Shown here: piece by piece, positions 40,351-41,363 of the stretch
Layout of the letters: every line of letters starts with the position of its first letter
Position numbering within the stretch: the first letter of the stretch is position 1
NCBI GenBank assembly: GCA_964580235.1
Contig: CAZOJY010000019.1
Span: 1 to 41,363, forward strand
Length of the DNA stretch: 41,363 nt
Origin: G020348385 sp964580235
Lineage (GTDB): Bacteria > Acidobacteriota > Aminicenantia > Aminicenantales > Aminicenantaceae
Direction: 5' to 3'
Made by a program: the position numbers and the translations under genes
Notes under the pieces: generated by a model
Databases searched by the model: none
What the model saw: only the letters and a program-made list of their open reading frames with translations
Told to the model about the DNA's origin: nothing

Positions 40351-41363
40351 GTGATTTTTCCCCTTAATGCTTCAGTGGGTTTCAGCTTGGCAATCCTGCG
40401 CGTGGGCAGAAAACTCACGATCGTGGTGATCACCAGCACCAGGAGCGTTGTCCCCAAAATCAAACCTGCGCTGTATGTCGGAAAAAGCTTCTCTCCGATC
40501 GCGAATCCATAGCTGTCAACAGATCCAGGTATGGTCCAGCCCTTTTTGGCAAACCAGATCAATAACGGCAGACCATAGACGGCCGCGACCCCCGCCGCCA
40601 GGAGTCCATGGAGAGCCCCTTCGAGAGTAAATAGTCTGATGACCTGAAAACGGGTAAATCCGAGCGCCATCAGCGTGCCCATCTCTTTTTTGCGGCGGAA
40701 AATCGAGAGCACCTGGGTGTTAAAAATGGCCAGCATGGCCAATGCAATCAGAACCACGTAAAGAATGGATGCTCCAATAGATTTGGATTGAACCAACGCT
40801 TTGATATCAGCAAGCAAAAAGCCCAGGTCTTTGAATTTCCAGCCGGCAATGGTTTTATCGCCTTGCTCTTCTTTAGAAATGACGACCAGGCTTGCTTCAT
40901 TGGCCATCATCGTTAGCTCCTGCATGGTTTTTATGGGAATCCAGATCTGTCCCTGGTCGATGGTCTGCACATTTGTTCTCATGACCTGCACAATGGTCAC
41001 ATCCCGTGCATCAAAAGTCCCATCCGCATCCCGCCAGCGAACCGTCACACTGTCTCCTGTTTTCAGTCCCGTACTTTTTGCCATCCGGCTCCCTATCAGA
41101 GCCGGGATCTCATCGTTGTCAACTTTGAGAAAGTAAGAGGGGAGGGAAATGATCTTTTGATCAGGATCCACGCCTTTCATCCGAATCGTCATCATCCGCC
41201 CGTTGGGATAGATCGTTGCCTGGCCGATAAGGATCGGAGTGGCTTTTCCCTGGCTGATTAATTCTTCAAGGCCGTCGGGAATGACACCATGTGCGTCCTC
41301 CAGCGCCAGAGGATCGATAGGGTCATAATCGGGCTCACAGTACTGAACGCCTCCCATGGTTGT
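40347..41363 (-). CDS. FtsX-like ABC transporter permease (5' end outside the window)
   Basis: The frame is open to the window edge; the Met at 41357 is internal, since no N-terminal membrane helix precedes it. What remains is the periplasmic domain (ATIYPNGRMMTIRMKGVDPDQKIISLPSYFLKV ... IGSRMAKSTGLKTGDSVTVRWRDADG) and the C-terminal FtsX helices (IGASILYVVLIALAMLAIFNTQVLSIFRRKKEMGTLMALGFTRFQVIRLFTLEGALHG, shortened to its key block RRKKEMGTLMALG). It ends in an ATGA overlap with the next permease. Companion subunit of the same Lol-like transporter. Confidence 0.9.
   Translation of the reverse strand, partial: TTMGGVQYCEPDYDPIDPLALEDAHGVIPDGLEELISQGKATPILIGQATIYPNGRMMTIRMKGVDPDQKIISLPSYFLKVDNDEIPALIGSRMAKSTGLKTGDSVTVRWRDADGTFDARDVTIVQVMRTNVQTIDQGQIWIPIKTMQELTMMANEASLVVISKEEQGDKTIAGWKFKDLGFLLADIKALVQSKSIGASILYVVLIALAMLAIFNTQVLSIFRRKKEMGTLMALGFTRFQVIRLFTLEGALHGLLAAGVAAVYGLPLLIWFAKKGWTIPGSVDSYGFAIGEKLFPTYSAGLILGTTLLVLVITTIVSFLPTRRIAKLKPTEALRGKIT

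Overview
The window looks like part of a draft or metagenome-assembled genome: a run of exactly 100 N sits at 11676-11775. The source is a Gram-negative-type bacterium, with lipoprotein signal peptides, a LolA-like protein, FtsX/MacB permeases and an L,D-transpeptidase. Several families point towards Candidatus Aminicenantes or a related Acidobacteria-like lineage: zinc-ribbon Ser/Thr kinases fused to TolB-like and TPR domains, a TPR plus beta-propeller protein, a tricorn-like protease remnant and long MacB/FtsX permeases. This placement is inferred from gene style only. The sequence is not phage or plasmid; I see no integrase, transposase or CRISPR array.

Layout. 1-2.03 kb: two overlapping cobalamin-binding radical SAM genes (minus strand), preceded by an 18-codon leader ORF and a helically phased repeat array. 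2.24-3.33 kb: an L,D-transpeptidase. 3.34-5.62 kb: tRNA-Arg(CCG), then a DUF6765-like gene and an amidohydrolase, closed by a decayed copy of the 5' half and promoter of the same tRNA. 5.87-7.58 kb: two clear pseudogenes, a kinase/TPR protein that has lost its kinase domain and a frameshifted tricorn protease. 7.77-11.4 kb: an AT-rich cyclic-di-GMP block with a PilZ protein cut by an in-frame TAG, a large unknown protein, and an HD-GYP phosphodiesterase sharing the same N-terminal domain. 11.4-13.8 kb: an intact-looking kinase/TolB/TPR gene (with the assembly gap) and a small exported protein.

14.09-16.17 kb: a B12-dependent class II ribonucleotide reductase behind a good sigma70 promoter carrying two NrdR-like boxes 31 bp apart. 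16.3-20.1 kb: an M28 lipoprotein peptidase convergent with a TPR/beta-propeller protein. 20.2-23.0 kb: a histidine kinase/response regulator operon with an 11-bp direct repeat over its promoter, divergent from an ECF sigma factor that has lost region 4. 23.5-30.3 kb (minus): an operon of an ATP/ADP-translocase-like transporter with HEAT repeats, a DUF885 peptidase, an aldo/keto reductase and an NhaC-type antiporter. 30.5-36.4 kb (plus): a parvulin lipoprotein, a GT-C-like membrane glycosyltransferase and a MacB/FtsX permease. 36.4-41.36 kb (minus): an acyl-CoA synthetase, then a LolA-like protein and two FtsX permeases whose ATPase would lie outside the window.

The best candidate for something undescribed is the cyclic-di-GMP block (7.7-11.4 kb). 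The best-supported regulatory finding is the NrdR-type double operator. The tRNA-flanked 2.2-kb cassette and the kinase paralogues that share a promoter are the clearest evolutionary signals. I saw no convincing Rho-independent terminator.
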